Shown here in pieces: positions 22,683 to 30,926 of a DNA stretch of 37,279 nucleotides. Each line of letters opens with the position of its first letter. The stretch's first letter is position 1. The notes below the pieces were generated by a model, which was given only the letters and a program-made list of their open reading frames with translations, ran no database searches and was not told the DNA's origin. A program made the position numbers and the translations under genes. Source of the DNA: Maribellus maritimus (lineage in GTDB: Bacteria; Bacteroidota; Bacteroidia; Bacteroidales; Prolixibacteraceae); the NCBI RefSeq assembly GCF_022267315.1, contig NZ_JAIKLE010000050.1, positions 1 to 37,279 on the forward strand, written 5' to 3'.

Positions 22683-22862
22683 TTCTATTGTATTATGAGG
22701 TCATTCAGAAATATGATTCGTTTCCAGAAATACAGTCAGGTCTTTCTGAAATTTGTACAACCGGATTGTTAGTTTATGAGTATTTTAAGGACAACCCCAT
22801 AGGAAGCATTAGTTAACTTTCTTTTTAAAGCTCCCAAAAGATTTAATGAAATTGTTTATAAT

Positions 22863-22893
22863 AAAAAAAAACGCACTCTTCACTGAGTACGGT
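22863..22893 (-). terminator. Intrinsic terminator of the ompA lipoprotein gene
   Basis: On the minus strand ACCGTACTC pairs with GAGTGCG across a short loop (22871-22893), followed by a run of T residues (22870-22863). It lies about 30 bp after the stop of the OmpA gene at 22921. Confidence 0.75.
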
Positions 22894-22920
22894 TTTGTAA
22901 CTTTTGATCGGTAAAAGTCA

Positions 22921-23739
22921 CTATTGATATAAAAGCTTATATATTTCCTGTAAATCAGGCGAAAGGATAACTTCCGTCCTTCGATTTCCGGCTCTTCCTT
23001 CAGCAGTAATATTTGAGCTTACAGGATGAAACTGACTTTTCCCTGAAGCAGTTATGCGGCTTGCATCGAAACCATTATCAATGGTTAGAATTCGAACGAT
23101 AGATGTTGCCCTTGCCGTACTAAGATCCCAATTGTCTTCAAACATTTTTGTTTTAATTGGAACATCATCGGTATGACCCTCAATCGATACGGTGAAATCT
23201 TCTGAACTGTTTAAGATAGTGGCAAGCGATTTAAGCGCTGCTTTTCCTTTTGAATCGACAACGTCGCTGCCCGATTTAAAGAGCAGTTTTTCTGCCAGCG
23301 ATACATGAACGTTTCCATCCTTCATGTAAACAGTAAGCTCATCCGCTTTATAATTCTTTAGTGCATTTCCTATAGAATTTTTTAACTTATTGGTTATTTC
23401 CGCCTGAGAATCGATAATATCCTGAAGATTTTTTAATCGAATAGCTTGTTCTCTTATTGTCATGTTTGATTCTGAGGAAAGTAGCATCAGATCATTTTGA
23501 ACTGATGCATATTCTTCTTGAGCTACAACTTTTTCTTTTTGCATGCTTGCTTCTTCATCCTTTAATTTCATTAATTGTAAATTACGTTCGTTAAGTTTAC
23601 TGGCCATGTTTGCATTTTCTTTTTGTAGTTTATCCACCCTGGCTTCTGAAGCGATAAATTTTTTATTTGATACGCATGACGTAAATAATAACCCAATGAT
23701 CAAGGCAAAGAAAGTAAGTGTATGGATTGGTTTTTTCAT
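22921..23739 (-). CDS. OmpA/MotB-domain lipoprotein with coiled coil
   Basis: 272 residues. A signal peptide has lipobox LLFTSC (Cys at about residue 22), a coiled coil covers about 28-130 (VDKLQKENANMASKLNERNL), and a C-terminal OmpA-like peptidoglycan-binding domain covers about 150-260. The OmpA domain shows LLFKSGSDVVDSKGKAALKS, SIEGHTDDVPIK, NWDLSTARATSIVRIL, and GNRRTEVILSP. It should be an outer-membrane lipoprotein that tethers the envelope to peptidoglycan. It has its own promoter element at 23801-23838 and a terminator. It lies between the two sigma genes, and a copy of its 3' end is at 22062-22105. Confidence 0.92.
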   Translation of the reverse strand: MKKPIHTLTFFALIIGLLFTSCVSNKKFIASEARVDKLQKENANMASKLNERNLQLMKLKDEEASMQKEKVVAQEEYASVQNDLMLLSSESNMTIREQAIRLKNLQDIIDSQAEITNKLKNSIGNALKNYKADELTVYMKDGNVHVSLAEKLLFKSGSDVVDSKGKAALKSLATILNSSEDFTVSIEGHTDDVPIKTKMFEDNWDLSTARATSIVRILTIDNGFDASRITASGKSQFHPVSSNITAEGRAGNRRTEVILSPDLQEIYKLLYQ

Positions 23740-23800
23740 TTTTTTTCTTTTTAGTGAATATTTAATGTGTTAAAGTTGAGGATATTCAAAGTTGGAAGTA

Positions 23801-23838
23801 TTACATAACTTCTGGAAAGAATTACATCATTCACACAT
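23801..23838 (-). promoter_or_regulatory. 38-bp stress-type promoter element, copy 9 (ompA)
   Basis: On the minus strand: ATGTGTGAATGATGTAAT ending at 23821, then 16 bases, then GTAA at 23804-23801. It lies 62 bp before the OmpA lipoprotein start codon. Confidence 0.85.
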
Positions 23839-23890
23839 TTTAATTTAATTACTGTAAAATGAATAAGAACATATCAACTTGGGTTAACTA

Positions 23891-24748
23891 TTAAACACAG
23901 ATATATTCTTTTAGTATGTTTTTAGCTCTAAGCTTTTTGATTGCACTATCTTTTATTTGACGCACCCTTTCCGATGATAGTCCATAATTAAATGCTATTT
24001 CGCTTAAAGAAAGAGGTTCAGGGCTATCGAATCCATAATAACTACGCACTATTGCTGAATCTCTACTACTAAGCACTGTGAGTGAACGTTCAATTTCTTT
24101 ACGAAATGAATTTTCATTTAAATGTATATCTGGACTGGGAGAATTTTCATTTAAAATCAAATCATACAAATTTATTTGATCTTCGGTGCCAATAGGGGCA
24201 TCCAGTGATATTTGAACATTAAATATATTCAATACATCTTCAACTATTTCAGATTGCAGATTCAATATGCCAGACAGTTCGTCGATGGTTGGTTCGCGAA
24301 GAAACTCATGGCTTAACTGATTATATGCTTTAGAGATTTTATTTTTTAACCCTATTTTATTTAGTGGGAGCCTCACTGTTCTTGAATTCTCAGCTATCGC
24401 CTGTGAAATAGATTGTCTAATCCACCAAACAGCATAAGTAATGAATTTAAATCCTCTGTTTCTGTCAAAACGTTCGGCAGCTTTTAACAAGCCTAGGTTT
24501 CCTTCATTTATCAAATCAGATAAACTCAATCCCTGGTTCTGGTATTGTTTCGAAACTGAAATAACAAACCGTAGGTTGGCTTTAACCATTTTTTCAAAAG
24601 CATCTCGATCGCCTTCACTAATCCGACCGGCAAGTTCTGCTTCTTCATTTGCGGTCAACATATCTATTTTACCAATTTCCTGCAAATAGATATTTATAGA
24701 AAGGTTATCGCGATTAGTTACTTGTTTCGTTATTTTTAATTGTCTCAT
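23891..24748 (-). CDS. RpoD-like alternative sigma factor (sigma-70 family)
   Basis: 285 residues, the length of Bacteroidota RpoD-type sigma factors, which lack region 1.1. Region 1.2 starts INIYLQEIGKIDMLTANEEA. Region 2 (about 55-125) has ANLRFVISVSKQYQNQGLSL, DLINEGNLGLLKAAERFD, and FITYAVWWIRQSISQAI. Region 3 covers about 130-205. Region 4 (about 220-275) ends in LSLSEIAFNYGLSSERVRQI. The housekeeping Bacteroidota form has T-R-E-R-V-R-Q-I in the recognition helix; here it is S-S-E-R-V-R-Q-I, and region 2 is also diverged. It therefore looks like a paralogue and not the primary sigma factor. It is preceded by a 38-bp element (24808-24845), which suggests autoregulation. Confidence 0.9.
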   Translation of the reverse strand: MRQLKITKQVTNRDNLSINIYLQEIGKIDMLTANEEAELAGRISEGDRDAFEKMVKANLRFVISVSKQYQNQGLSLSDLINEGNLGLLKAAERFDRNRGFKFITYAVWWIRQSISQAIAENSRTVRLPLNKIGLKNKISKAYNQLSHEFLREPTIDELSGILNLQSEIVEDVLNIFNVQISLDAPIGTEDQINLYDLILNENSPSPDIHLNENSFRKEIERSLTVLSSRDSAIVRSYYGFDSPEPLSLSEIAFNYGLSSERVRQIKDSAIKKLRAKNILKEYICV

Positions 24749-24807
24749 AAACTAATTTATAATAAATATTCATTTTGTGAAAGTCTTTCATTTTGTAAAA
24801 AAAGAGA

Positions 24808-24845
24808 TTATATAATTCCATTAAATATTTACATTATTCACACAT
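24808..24845 (-). promoter_or_regulatory. 38-bp stress-type promoter element, copy 10 (sigma factor)
   Basis: On the minus strand: ATGTGTGAATAATGTAAA ending at 24828, then 16 bases, then ATAA at 24811-24808. It lies 60 bp before the sigma factor start codon. Confidence 0.85.
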
Positions 24846-24849
24846 CTCC

Positions 24850-25160
24850 ACCTTTTTCCAATTTATTCGGAATAAAATAGGTGCTGATTTTCCAATTTCA
24901 AAATCACGGAAGCTGAAATCGACTGCTTTAATAGAGTTCTGTTTAAATACATTAACACCTCTGCCCACAATTTCGGAAAGAAGAAAAAAGACTGTCGAAA
25001 AGTATTCTTCACCAGGTTTTCATTTGTTTATGGTAAAAGGATGTATTTTAACATGAAACTTGCTCCGGTTTTAGATATAAAGTTGAGCGAAACTGTAATG
25101 TGTCGCCAATAGAATGTCCGAATTGTTCGAGCGTTTCGATGTTAATATTCTTGATAAATT
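24850..25160. other. Intergenic region without a supported gene
   Basis: About 300 bases with no open frame that I trust. On the minus strand a stretch at about 25045-25215 reads EVKFIKNINIETLEQFGHSI and then GDTLQFRSTLYLKPE before a stop. It looks coding-like, but it lacks a start and lies one frame away from the small ORF at 25161-25334. It may be the tail of a decayed gene. Confidence 0.4.
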
Positions 25161-25334
25161 TTACTTCATTAGAGCTGTAAGGTTTTGCATTAGCATTTTT
25201 TGCGCAGAGGCTGTTAAAACCGGCTTAAAAAACAATCGGAACATACATTTAGTTGAACCTGTTTCGTTCAGAGTAAGTTTCAATGTTGTTTTCATGAAAG
25301 TAGATTGTATCTTTTTTGAGCTGTAGTCTCCCAT
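25161..25334 (-). CDS. Possible small ORF or gene remnant downstream of mlaD
   Basis: A 57-residue frame from the ATG at 25334 (MGDYSSKKIQSTFMKTTLKL) to LTALMK; an alternative ATG lies at 25352. It starts about 85 bp after the mlaD stop on the same strand. The segment TLKLTLNETGSTKCMFRLFF has the alternating pattern of beta strands. I do not recognise it. A coding-like continuation in another frame (see 24850-25160) suggests it is part of a frameshifted gene. Confidence 0.3.
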   Translation of the reverse strand: MGDYSSKKIQSTFMKTTLKLTLNETGSTKCMFRLFFKPVLTASAQKMLMQNLTALMK

Positions 25335-25419
25335 GTACAAATGCAAAATCATTTGTTATCAATAAAACAAAGTATGATTACAATTCTGAATTTCATTTTC
25401 ATATTCCATTTCCAACTGT

Positions 25420-26385
25420 TTATTCTTTTTCTTTTTCAATTAATTCATTTTCAGCTGCATTTTTTATTTCTTTTTCAACTCTCAATTGTTCTTCTTTTTT
25501 GGCTTTGAGTTTATAGTATCTTCTAAATAAGAAATTATGTTTGAGCGCTTCCATATTTTCGTTCAGCCCTATACTACTTTCTTTAAGATTTATAATAGTT
25601 TCATCAATGTTATTAACGATAGATGTATCCTTGAGCAACATTCCAATAGCTCCTTCGCCACTGTTTATTTTTGTCATAATTTCGCCAAGCTGGTTGGAGG
25701 CAACTTCAGTTTTTGCGGCCGTTTTCTGCAAACTCTCCATAAAAGCAAATACATTTTCTTTTGTAACTTCAATGGTTTTATCCAACCCTTCAGAACTCTT
25801 TTTGAAATTTTCAACAATTTGATTAACGTTTTCGGCAATGGTTGAATCCTGTATTAATCGGCCAAGCATTCCTTGTCCATTATTAATATTCGTCATTATC
25901 TCAGCAAGTTGCAACGTAATAACTTCGGCACTCTCTGCACTGGTTTTTAAATTTCTCATAATATCATCGGTTTCAATCGGTTCTCTTGACAAAATATGAT
26001 GTCCGTCTTCTGCCATTGGTGAGTTATTGTTTCCCTGGTTAATAATGATAATCCGATCGCCAATAATTCCTTCGGAACCAATACTTGCATAACTATCAGC
26101 TTTTATAAATTGCTGTACATTTTTTCTGATTAGCATTTCAACCTGCACAGTTGAATCGTTAATTATTCGAATGTTATCGACAATACCCACATCGATGCCC
26201 GAGAAGCGGATATTGTTTCCGGCTTGTAGACCGCTAACATTATAAAAGTTGGTTGTAATTTTAAACACAGGATTAAATAAATTCTGTTGTTTGCCAATAA
26301 TGAAAATGGCAATTACAAAAAAGACAATTCCTCCTGCAATAAAGATTCCTAAACGTGCCTTAAACTGTGGTGTATAATTTTCCAT
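25420..26385 (-). CDS. mlaD: MlaD-family substrate-binding protein
   Basis: 321 residues. One N-terminal membrane anchor (about 12-30) is followed by the MCE/MlaD domain (about 38-118; FYNVSGLQAGNNIRFSGIDV, GIIGDRIIIINQG). A long helical C-terminal region contains repeats such as LAEIMTNINNGQGMLGRLIQ and LGEIMTKINSGEGAIGMLLK, and the protein ends in a charged coiled coil (KKEEQLRVEKEI). MCE proteins form hexameric rings that carry phospholipids across the periplasm. It lies 3 bp after the ATPase gene in an MlaE-F-D operon. The long C-terminal helices may form a shuttle or tunnel extension. Confidence 0.92.
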   Translation of the reverse strand: MENYTPQFKARLGIFIAGGIVFFVIAIFIIGKQQNLFNPVFKITTNFYNVSGLQAGNNIRFSGIDVGIVDNIRIINDSTVQVEMLIRKNVQQFIKADSYASIGSEGIIGDRIIIINQGNNNSPMAEDGHHILSREPIETDDIMRNLKTSAESAEVITLQLAEIMTNINNGQGMLGRLIQDSTIAENVNQIVENFKKSSEGLDKTIEVTKENVFAFMESLQKTAAKTEVASNQLGEIMTKINSGEGAIGMLLKDTSIVNNIDETIINLKESSIGLNENMEALKHNFLFRRYYKLKAKKEEQLRVEKEIKNAAENELIEKEKE

Positions 26386-26388
26386 TTT

Positions 26389-27168
26389 TTATGCTTTTTG
26401 TTTGAAAAAAGACTGGATTACCTCATCAGTTGAATTTTCAAAATCATTGATGTTGCCTTCTGTGTAAATCTCACCGTCTTTTAACATGATAATTCTGTCA
26501 GCGGTGGCGCGGGCACATTCAATATCATGCGTGATTATAATAGATGATGTTTGGGATTTTTTTTGAATATCATTAATTAGCGCGCTTATTCCGTCGGAAG
26601 TCACAGGATCGAGTCCGGTTGTCGGTTCATCATACAGCATAATGATCGGATCGACAACAATGGTACGCGCAAGACTTGCCCGTTTACGCATTCCTCCCGA
26701 AAGCTCAGAGGGCATCTTGTGTGACGTGTCGGCCAATCCTACATTCTCCAAAACTTCTTCAATTTTTTCATCCCTTTCCTTTGTCGTAAGTTTCTTTTTT
26801 ATTCTGCGCAGTGGAAATTCAAGATTTTGTTTAATGGTCATAGAATCGTATAGAGCGCCACTCTGAAAAAGGAAACCAATTTTTTCCCTCAATGTTGCTA
26901 ATCCCTTGTCTTTTAATTCGTTTACATTTTCACCCAGTACTGTAATTGTTCCCTTGTCTGGATTTAGCAAACGGACAATACATTTAATAAGAACCGACTT
27001 TCCGGAGCCTGATTTCCCGAGCACAACAAGATTCTCACCATCAAAAACCTTTAACGACAAGTTCTTTAATACCTGTAGAGCGGCAAAACCTTTACTGAGA
27101 TTGTTGATTTCAATAACCAGATCAGGTATTTTTGTACTTACCGGTATAACCGTTTCATTTTTAAACAT
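26389..27168 (-). CDS. mlaF: MlaF-type ABC transporter ATPase
   Basis: A 259-residue ABC ATPase with Walker A GKSGSGKS (about residues 51-58), Q-loop GFLFQSGALYDSMTIKQN, signature LSGGMRKRASLARTI, Walker B IIMLYDEPTTGLDP, and H-loop IITHDI. The SGALYDSMT and GGMRKR segments are characteristic of the MlaF/Mkl group, which powers phospholipid transport with MlaE and MlaD. Cytoplasmic. It lies between mlaE (10-bp gap) and mlaD (3-bp gap). Confidence 0.95.
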   Translation of the reverse strand: MFKNETVIPVSTKIPDLVIEINNLSKGFAALQVLKNLSLKVFDGENLVVLGKSGSGKSVLIKCIVRLLNPDKGTITVLGENVNELKDKGLATLREKIGFLFQSGALYDSMTIKQNLEFPLRRIKKKLTTKERDEKIEEVLENVGLADTSHKMPSELSGGMRKRASLARTIVVDPIIMLYDEPTTGLDPVTSDGISALINDIQKKSQTSSIIITHDIECARATADRIIMLKDGEIYTEGNINDFENSTDEVIQSFFKQKA

Positions 27169-27178
27169 ATTTTATTTT

Positions 27179-28015
27179 TTATAAAAGCATATCGGTTATC
27201 TGAACAGCAATCAGGTCAACAATTATCACAAGCAGGGAAGCAAGCACCACTGCTGAATTAGCTGCCTTGCCCACACTTTCTGTCCCGTACCCCGCAGAAT
27301 AACCTTTGTAACAACCCACAAGCCCGATAACGGCGCCAAAAAAGAACGTTTTAATTACGGCGGGTAAAAAATCCATAAATTCAACCACCCTGAATGCCTG
27401 ACTAAAAAACAACACAAAAGTGACGCTTTCTTTTAAGTTTGCACCGGCCCAGCTTCCCAAAATCCCGAGTGCATCGGCATATAAAACCAAAATCGGAACC
27501 ATCAGAGTGGCAGCCAAAACTCTGGTAACCACCAAAAAACGTATCGGATGAGTGGAAGATACTTCCATGGCGTCAATTTGTTCCGACACTTTCATTGAGC
27601 CTAGCTCTGCCCCCATGCCTGAACCGATTTTCCCAGCACAAATTAGTGCGGTAATCACCGGCCCCATTTCCCTGATTATAGATAAAGCTACCATTCCGGG
27701 AAGCATGGATACAGCCCCAAAATCAACCAAAACCGGCCGGGATTGAATGGTTAATACCAATCCCATTATGAGACCTGTTACCGAGATAAGCGGTAACGTT
27801 TTATACCCGATTTGAAAACACTGGCGCAGGAATTCACTAAATTCGAAATCCAAGGAAAAGGTTTCTTTTGCCATTCGCCGAGCAAACAAAAAGAACTCGC
27901 CTATTCCTAAAAAGAATATATTGACTTCACGCGTTTTTTCACCTAGCCGGATAACCTGCTTTTTAACTGCAACCGTGTTTATTTTCACTTTTTTTAAAGG
28001 TGCAATTTTTTTCAC
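27179..28015 (-). CDS. mlaE: MlaE-type lipid ABC transporter permease
   Basis: A 278-residue inner-membrane permease with about five hydrophobic segments. Family motifs include GLIMGLVLTIQSRPVLVDFG, REMGPVITALICAGKIGSGM, AELGSMKVSEQIDAMEV, and PIRFLVVTRVLAATLMVPIL. A charged N-terminal segment precedes the first helix. It is the first gene of the mlaE-mlaF-mlaD operon and is preceded by the 38-bp element at 28050-28087, only 35 bp from its start. This places lipid homeostasis of the outer membrane in the putative stress regulon. Confidence 0.94.
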   Translation of the reverse strand: MKKIAPLKKVKINTVAVKKQVIRLGEKTREVNIFFLGIGEFFLFARRMAKETFSLDFEFSEFLRQCFQIGYKTLPLISVTGLIMGLVLTIQSRPVLVDFGAVSMLPGMVALSIIREMGPVITALICAGKIGSGMGAELGSMKVSEQIDAMEVSSTHPIRFLVVTRVLAATLMVPILVLYADALGILGSWAGANLKESVTFVLFFSQAFRVVEFMDFLPAVIKTFFFGAVIGLVGCYKGYSAGYGTESVGKAANSAVVLASLLVIIVDLIAVQITDMLL

Positions 28016-28049
28016 TTTGTAAAGGTAGGAGAGTTCATACTGGGAAATT

Positions 28050-28087
28050 TTACAGTATTCCGGATTAGAGTTACATCATTCACATAT
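28050..28087 (-). promoter_or_regulatory. 38-bp stress-type promoter element, copy 11 (mla operon)
   Basis: On the minus strand: ATATGTGAATGATGTAAC ending at 28070, then 16 bases, then GTAA at 28053-28050. It drives the mlaE-F-D genes in this reading. The start codon is 35 bp away, the shortest leader of the set. Confidence 0.85.
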
Positions 28088-28136
28088 ATCCCGGCTAATC
28101 ATTCCATTCCGCGACAAACCATATTCCACTTCCGTT

Positions 28137-29207
28137 TTATTCTTTAAGAGCTGGCTTGGTCTCCGGTGGTTCCGGCATGGTATCGCCCAGTAACAAACCC
28201 CAGGGTTTTAATGGCTTAATGTTGTCGAAGATAAGTTTAGCAATAGCTGTGAGCGGAATGGCAATTAACATTCCCTGAATACCCCACAAAGCGGCAAACA
28301 CAATTACAGCAACAATAGAAGCCAGGGCATTAAGTTTTACTTTTGAGCCAACAATTCTTGGAGTGATGAAATTATTGTCGATGAATTGTGTTACTATATA
28401 GAGTGCCAAAACCAACAAAGAAAACCATGGCGATGATTTTGTCACGATAGCAATTATCATCGGCAATGATGCTGCGATGATTGAACCCAGATATGGAATT
28501 AGGTTGAGAAAGGCGCCTATTATGCCAAGAATTATTGCATATTCTATACCAAGTATCAAAAGGCCTATTGAGTAAATAGCAGAAATTATGGCCACTTGTA
28601 AAAGTAGTCCAATCAGATAACGTTGAATCAGCGTTTTTATCTGGTTTATTATTTTATTCACTTTATTTCGGTTACTTTTCCCGAATAACCTGCGCAAAAA
28701 TTCAATTAAAATAGGTTTGTAAAACAGAATCATAAACACATACACAGGTATTAAAAACAATAATGCCAACTCGCTGCCTACATTGAAGATGGTTTGCCCG
28801 ATTTTCAAGCTACCGGAGAGTTCATTTTTAGTTTTTGTAATCCATGCTGTAATTTCTCTGTGGCTTAAATTAAAATGTTCCGAAATATAGATAATCGTTT
28901 GGTTGAGAATCTCTGTAAATTTATCCGCCAGCTCGGGCAGAGATTCAGAAAACCGGCTTGCCTGCGAAAACAAGAATGTACCTAAGGCTGCAACAGTCAG
29001 AAAGGCCAGGAATAAAGCAATAATAATAGACAAAACCCTGTTTATCCTTAACCTAATAAACAGTTTTACAACCGGATGTAAAACAATAGCAATTATGGTT
29101 GCAAAAATAATGGGAATAATGATTCCTTTACCGATATACATAACTGCAAAGAAGGCAAACAAACCAATAAAAATAATAGGAGCTTTTACACTTACAGGAA
29201 TTTTCAT
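28137..29207 (-). CDS. AI-2E/PerM-family membrane permease
   Basis: A 356-residue polytopic protein of the AI-2E transporter (PerM/TqsA) family. About seven or eight membrane segments include the N-terminal FFAVMYIGKGIIIPIIFATI and the later FLNLIPYLGSIIAASLPMII and ALWGIQGMLIAIPLTAIAKL segments, which carry the family signature. A soluble loop (about 75-145) separates the first three helices from the rest. Family members export small molecules or act as Na+/H+ antiporters, so the substrate cannot be set. It stands alone with no 38-bp element upstream. The last residues are proline-rich (PEPPETKP). Confidence 0.9.
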   Translation of the reverse strand: MKIPVSVKAPIIFIGLFAFFAVMYIGKGIIIPIIFATIIAIVLHPVVKLFIRLRINRVLSIIIALFLAFLTVAALGTFLFSQASRFSESLPELADKFTEILNQTIIYISEHFNLSHREITAWITKTKNELSGSLKIGQTIFNVGSELALLFLIPVYVFMILFYKPILIEFLRRLFGKSNRNKVNKIINQIKTLIQRYLIGLLLQVAIISAIYSIGLLILGIEYAIILGIIGAFLNLIPYLGSIIAASLPMIIAIVTKSSPWFSLLVLALYIVTQFIDNNFITPRIVGSKVKLNALASIVAVIVFAALWGIQGMLIAIPLTAIAKLIFDNIKPLKPWGLLLGDTMPEPPETKPALKE

Positions 29208-29393
29208 CTTATTAAAAATGTTTATTTTATAAGGTGTAAGATAGCCTGTCTGGGATTTTCGGGATATCTCGCACGATTTTAGTAATTATTATTTTTGTCA
29301 ATGTATTTTATGTACCTGCTTTATTTCTATTATTGGTCTCGACTTGCATAATTTATTTTCCTTTATGAAAAATTTAGTGTGAAATAAATTGGC

Positions 29394-29732
29394 TTAATGT
29401 CTTTTGTGCTTTAGGATTTTTGCAGTAATATTAGTAATACCAAATTGCATAACAATTCCCAAAAATCTTCTAAGTTTATTGTTTGACTCACCTGTAATAA
29501 CTCTTTTCAAAAGATGACCGGTGGCTAATCCAACTGTAGCGTTTAAAAGGTTATTAACCAGGTAAGGAGAAGTCGAAATTTCTTTCAAAGTATTTTCGAT
29601 TAAATTGACAGGCCTCAAACTTTCATAGGCTAAATGAAATTGTTTTTTCATTAATTTTAACTTGACGGCCTGCTCCGCTTCCAGTAATTCGATAGCAACC
29701 TGGAGTTCGGCGGTGGAAGATGTATTTTCCAT
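29394..29732 (-). CDS. Hypothetical protein, companion of the holin-like protein
   Basis: 112 residues. The helical, charged N-terminal half (LQVAIELLEAEQAVKLKLMK) precedes a more hydrophobic C-terminal half (YLVNNLLNATVGLATGHLLK, then FLGIVMQFGITNITAKIL) that may lie at the membrane. It is 6 bp downstream of the holin-like gene and so is co-transcribed. Such pairs occur in Bacteroidota stress gene sets with YtxH and small membrane proteins. I do not recognise a defined family or function. Confidence 0.7.
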   Translation of the reverse strand: MENTSSTAELQVAIELLEAEQAVKLKLMKKQFHLAYESLRPVNLIENTLKEISTSPYLVNNLLNATVGLATGHLLKRVITGESNNKLRRFLGIVMQFGITNITAKILKHKRH

Positions 29733-29738
29733 TATATT

Positions 29739-30092
29739 CTATTTAAGTGCCTGTTTAACGATATAATCTGAAATCTTCTTTTTAATCCGATCGTGCATAA
29801 AGAAATGCAGCACAAGTCCAATAATTCCATAAAATGAAGCAACTACAAAAAAACCGTAAAACATATTCCCGAAGATTTCCCCCAACCAAAAAGCCACACC
29901 CAAATTGAGAAAAAGTAGGAACGACGTCAAAACTAAAAAAACAACAGCATGTGGTATTAAAGAAGAAACCACATCTGATGTTTTATTAATCGTCTTAAGT
30001 TTTACAAGTTCGTAGCTTGTTTTACCATAATCGGCAGCACTTTCCAGTAGCGATTCAATTGAATCCACAATGTCTTCCATAGCTTCGGGCAT
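29739..30092 (-). CDS. Phage holin-like/DUF1469-type membrane protein
   Basis: 117 residues. An N-terminal amphipathic helix (MEDIVDSIESLLESAADYGK) is followed by two membrane helices (about 48-68 and 75-98; VFLVLTSFLLFLNLGVAFWL, FFVVASFYGIIGLVLHFF) and a basic C-terminus (DRIKKKISDYIVKQALK). This is the layout of the Actinobacterial Holin-X/YqjE-like family, which occurs in non-phage stress clusters. There are no phage genes nearby, so a lytic role is unlikely. It shares a transcript with the 29394-29732 gene. Confidence 0.75.
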   Translation of the reverse strand: MPEAMEDIVDSIESLLESAADYGKTSYELVKLKTINKTSDVVSSLIPHAVVFLVLTSFLLFLNLGVAFWLGEIFGNMFYGFFVVASFYGIIGLVLHFFMHDRIKKKISDYIVKQALK

Positions 30093-30127
30093 GATACTCT
30101 TGTTTTTAGATAAGATTATTTAAATTT

Positions 30128-30418
30128 TTAACGATTAACTATAGTTAACAAAAACACCGTTTCTTTCCAAGTTGTAAAGCTGTAATTAACTTTTTTGTGA
30201 AGTTTAAGCAACTGACCTTCTTTAAGAATTATTGATTCTTTTCGTGTATGAAGCTTTAATTTTCCCCCAACTACGAAAAGAGTAACTGAATCATCTGATT
30301 GAAAAGAATCAATTTCAGTATCCTTATGAATGATGGTTAGCACAACCTGTTTGTCAGGCCTGTTTACAAGAATCTTTGAATTCAATTCCCCTTTCATCCA
30401 GGTTCGTTTAAGTTTCAT
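30128..30418 (-). CDS. Small cupin-like protein
   Basis: A 96-residue soluble protein of mainly beta strands. The pattern TLFVVGGKLKLHTRKESIIL followed by KEGQLLKLHKKVNYSF has the G-(x)-L-x-L-H and E-G-(x)-hydrophobic spacing of a small cupin. The usual His cluster for metal binding is incomplete. It lies 35 bp upstream of the holin-like gene and may lead that operon. Function unknown. No 38-bp element is visible in the 30419-30564 gap. Confidence 0.6.
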   Translation of the reverse strand: MKLKRTWMKGELNSKILVNRPDKQVVLTIIHKDTEIDSFQSDDSVTLFVVGGKLKLHTRKESIILKEGQLLKLHKKVNYSFTTWKETVFLLTIVNR

Positions 30419-30564
30419 CTATTCAAAAATTCTTGGCAAATACAATGAACACAATGAGCCTGTAACTTGCCTGTTCGTTTTGTCGCAGTAATTTGATTTC
30501 AAGGCTCATGTTTTCATTCCTATTCCATTTATCGTAATTTCGCTAATCTGAAACATTTTTATAC

Positions 30565-30870
30565 TCAGGCTGTTTTTGCGTTTTTATCCGCTTCTTTGGA
30601 TTTACCCGTTTTCTTTTCAGCATCGTCAGTAACTTCATTTTTTACTTTTTCTGCATAGTCAGAAACATCTTCCTTTACTTTTTCAAATTTTCCGGTAACG
30701 GTGTCAAGTAAATCATCAATTTTTTCCTTAAATGTATCGGCGTAATCTCTTCCTTTCTTTAAAATCTTTTTTCTGGTTTTCGAACCTTTTGCAGGGGCAA
30801 ACAAAATTCCCGCCAATGCACCAGCAGCTGCGCCAGCCAGTACGCTCAATAAAATTTTTCCTGAACTCAT
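30565..30870 (-). CDS. YtxH-domain stress protein
   Basis: 101 residues from the ATG at 30870: MSSGKILLSVLAGAAAGALA, then GILFAPAKGSKTRKKI. The glycine-zipper membrane helix followed by L-F-A-P-x-K-G-S-x-T-R is the YtxH signature. A long charged helix (DDLLDTVTGKFEKVKEDVSD) and a lysine-rich tail follow. An upstream in-frame ATG at 30960 overlaps the promoter element and is not a plausible start. YtxH proteins are general-stress proteins in Firmicutes and are common in Bacteroidota. The 38-bp element lies 57 bp upstream at 30927-30964. Confidence 0.85.
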   Translation of the reverse strand: MSSGKILLSVLAGAAAGALAGILFAPAKGSKTRKKILKKGRDYADTFKEKIDDLLDTVTGKFEKVKEDVSDYAEKVKNEVTDDAEKKTGKSKEADKNAKTA

Positions 30871-30926
30871 AATTATTTTTTTAATCGATTTAATTGATGT
30901 TACAATGATCATCCTCCTTTTGTATC

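Noticed and set aside
22559..22816. Plus-strand 85-residue hydrophobic ORF
   Set aside because: It starts inside the sigma remnant and crosses a promoter element and spacer that are duplicated elsewhere; it does not look like a conserved protein.
29739..30092. Holin-like protein as evidence for a prophage
   Set aside because: No other phage genes are present; this family is common in non-phage stress gene sets.
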